Shown in pieces: positions 4,968 through 5,966 of a DNA stretch of 5,966 nt. The stretch is from GWA1-39-11 sp964360265 (lineage in GTDB: Bacteria; Patescibacteriota; Microgenomatia; Levybacterales; GWA1-39-11): assembly GCA_964360265.1 (NCBI GenBank), contig CAYHUY010000028.1:1-5966 (forward strand), written 5' to 3'. Every line of letters begins with the position of its first letter. Position 1 is the stretch's first letter. Made by a program: the position numbers and the translations under genes. The notes under the pieces are model-generated. The model did no database searches, was not told the origin of the DNA, and worked only from the letters and a program-made list of their open reading frames with translations.

Positions 4968-5966
4968 CCTCTTGATTGCTTCGCTAATATCAATCGTTTC
5001 TGTTTGGTTCGAATTTCTTTTTTTCCATTCCACCTTTCCAACTCCCGCTTTTGAGGAGACTACAAGACGAACAGGAATTCCAATAAGATCAGCATCTGCA
5101 AACTTCTCACCGGCAGAAACTTCTCTATCATCCCAAAGCACTTCAACGTTGCCCGAAACTAATTCTTCGTAATTCTTTTTAGATTGATCCTTATTCCCTA
5201 TATTTATAAGGTGAGCACCAAACGGCGCCACCTCTTGTGGCCAAATAATTCCCTTATCGTCATTGTAAACTTCAACAACTGTACCCATAAGTCGCGATAT
5301 TCCAATACCGTAACACCCCATTACTACAGGTTTTTCTTTACCATTTTCATCTTTATATGTTAATCCAAAAGTATCTGAAAATTTTGTTCCCAGGGGGAAT
5401 ATATTGCCAACTTCAATTGTTTTTACGCGTTTTAATGGTCCGTGGCCCAGGTCGCATTGTTTACCTTCCTCTACTTTTGTAATTTCCGAATTCTGCGAAA
5501 AATCACCGCCGGGACAGTAAATTATTTCATCCTCACCATTTTCACATAATACTTGAAACTCATGGGAACGCTCGCTGAATGCTCCACCGGATGCCTCAGT
5601 TAAAATTGCGTCAAGACCGCATCTTTCAAAAACTTTTTTATAAACATCTTTCATTAAATCGTAGTATTTACTAAAGTCATCTTCATCTGTGTGAAAACTG
5701 TACAAATCTTTCATCAAGAATTCTCTTCCCCGTAAGATTCCGCTTTTGGCTCGCGCTTCATCCCTGAATTTAGTTTGGATTTGGTATAGGGACAAAGGTA
5801 AATCACGATAAGATGAAACGAATTGAGAAACTAAAGGAACTAAAGCTTCTTCATGGGTAGGACCCAATGCATATTCGTTTTTGTGTTGAGAAGCTAATTT
5901 GAAAAGCGCATCAAAGCTATTCCATCTCCCTGTTTTTCCCCAATTTTCTTTATTTTGTAATGCTGA
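4959..5966 (-). CDS. proS: prolyl-tRNA synthetase (ProRS) without INS editing domain, 5' end cut by window edge
   Basis: Cytosolic class IIa synthetase that charges tRNA-Pro with proline. The frame stays open to the window edge, where ENWGKTGRW and YALGPTHEE are typical ProRS sequence. The TTG at 5867 is therefore internal and the gene starts outside; about 70-80 residues, including motif 1, are missing. Of 335 visible residues: GPTHEE 35-40, motif 2 TKFRDE 65-70 with REFLMKD 81-87, SHEFQVL 134-140, IEVGNIF 184-190, motif 3 GCYGIGISR 217-225, and the anticodon-binding domain about 247-335 (DDREVSAGEKF). Between SHEFQVL and IEVGNIF there are only about 43 residues, where bacterial ProRS with an editing domain has over 200. 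The INS domain that clears Ala-tRNA-Pro is therefore absent. Stop is TAG, inside the end of the converging small gene. Confidence 0.96.
   Translation of the reverse strand, partial: SALQNKENWGKTGRWNSFDALFKLASQHKNEYALGPTHEEALVPLVSQFVSSYRDLPLSLYQIQTKFRDEARAKSGILRGREFLMKDLYSFHTDEDDFSKYYDLMKDVYKKVFERCGLDAILTEASGGAFSERSHEFQVLCENGEDEIIYCPGGDFSQNSEITKVEEGKQCDLGHGPLKRVKTIEVGNIFPLGTKFSDTFGLTYKDENGKEKPVVMGCYGIGISRLMGTVVEVYNDDKGIIWPQEVAPFGAHLINIGNKDQSKKNYEELVSGNVEVLWDDREVSAGEKFADADLIGIPVRLVVSSKAGVGKVEWKKRNSNQTETIDISEAIKRLK

Noticed and set aside
5865..5867. TTG as the proS start
   Set aside because: Reading on to the window edge gives 33 more residues with clear ProRS similarity (ENWGKTGRW, YALGPTHEE).
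1..5966. CRISPR array, tRNA, insertion sequence or phage genes
   Set aside because: No spaced direct repeats, cloverleaf, transposase motif or terminal inverted repeats were found, and the gaps are too short to hold them.

Overview
The window is a compact, AT-rich bacterial segment of housekeeping genes. The best fit is a member of the Candidate Phyla Radiation (Patescibacteria), possibly the Microgenomates group. The signs are a release factor 1 with a clipped N-terminus, a prolyl-tRNA synthetase without its editing domain, an extended bL31, no Shine-Dalgarno sequences, tiny or overlapping intergenic spaces, and short heptamer arrays of a kind I associate with these genomes. This placement is inference, because no rRNA or marker tree is available here. 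All genes read cleanly under the standard bacterial code. Stops are five TAA and two TAG, with no TGA.

Layout: positions 1-3484 hold four genes on the + strand: hisS (5' end cut off by the window edge), an EamA-type ten-helix transporter, rpmE (bL31) and prfA (RF1). A heptamer repeat array fills the hisS-transporter gap. A perfect TATAAT lies directly in front of rpmE, suggesting a leaderless rpmE-prfA transcript. Eight bases after prfA, on the other strand, ends a DHH-like (MYG1-like) putative phosphohydrolase (3493-4443, -). It carries a second heptamer array inside its reading frame. An 86-base divergent intergenic region (4444-4529) follows, with two good promoter candidates whose -35 hexamers overlap on opposite strands. 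The + strand promoter predicts transcription starting almost exactly at the ATG of a small, proline/serine/threonine-rich, tail-anchored membrane protein (4530-4967). That gene overlaps tail-to-tail by 9 bases with proS (-), which runs off the right edge.

Most of the genes serve translation: charging of tRNA-His and tRNA-Pro, a ribosomal protein, and stop-codon recognition at UAA/UAG. The transporter, the DHH-like enzyme and the tail-anchored protein have no assignable substrate. No tRNA, rRNA, CRISPR array, insertion sequence or phage gene was seen. The most interesting signals are the leaderless and mutually exclusive promoter layout, the two related heptamer arrays, and an apparently inserted GC-rich palindromic element inside prfA.
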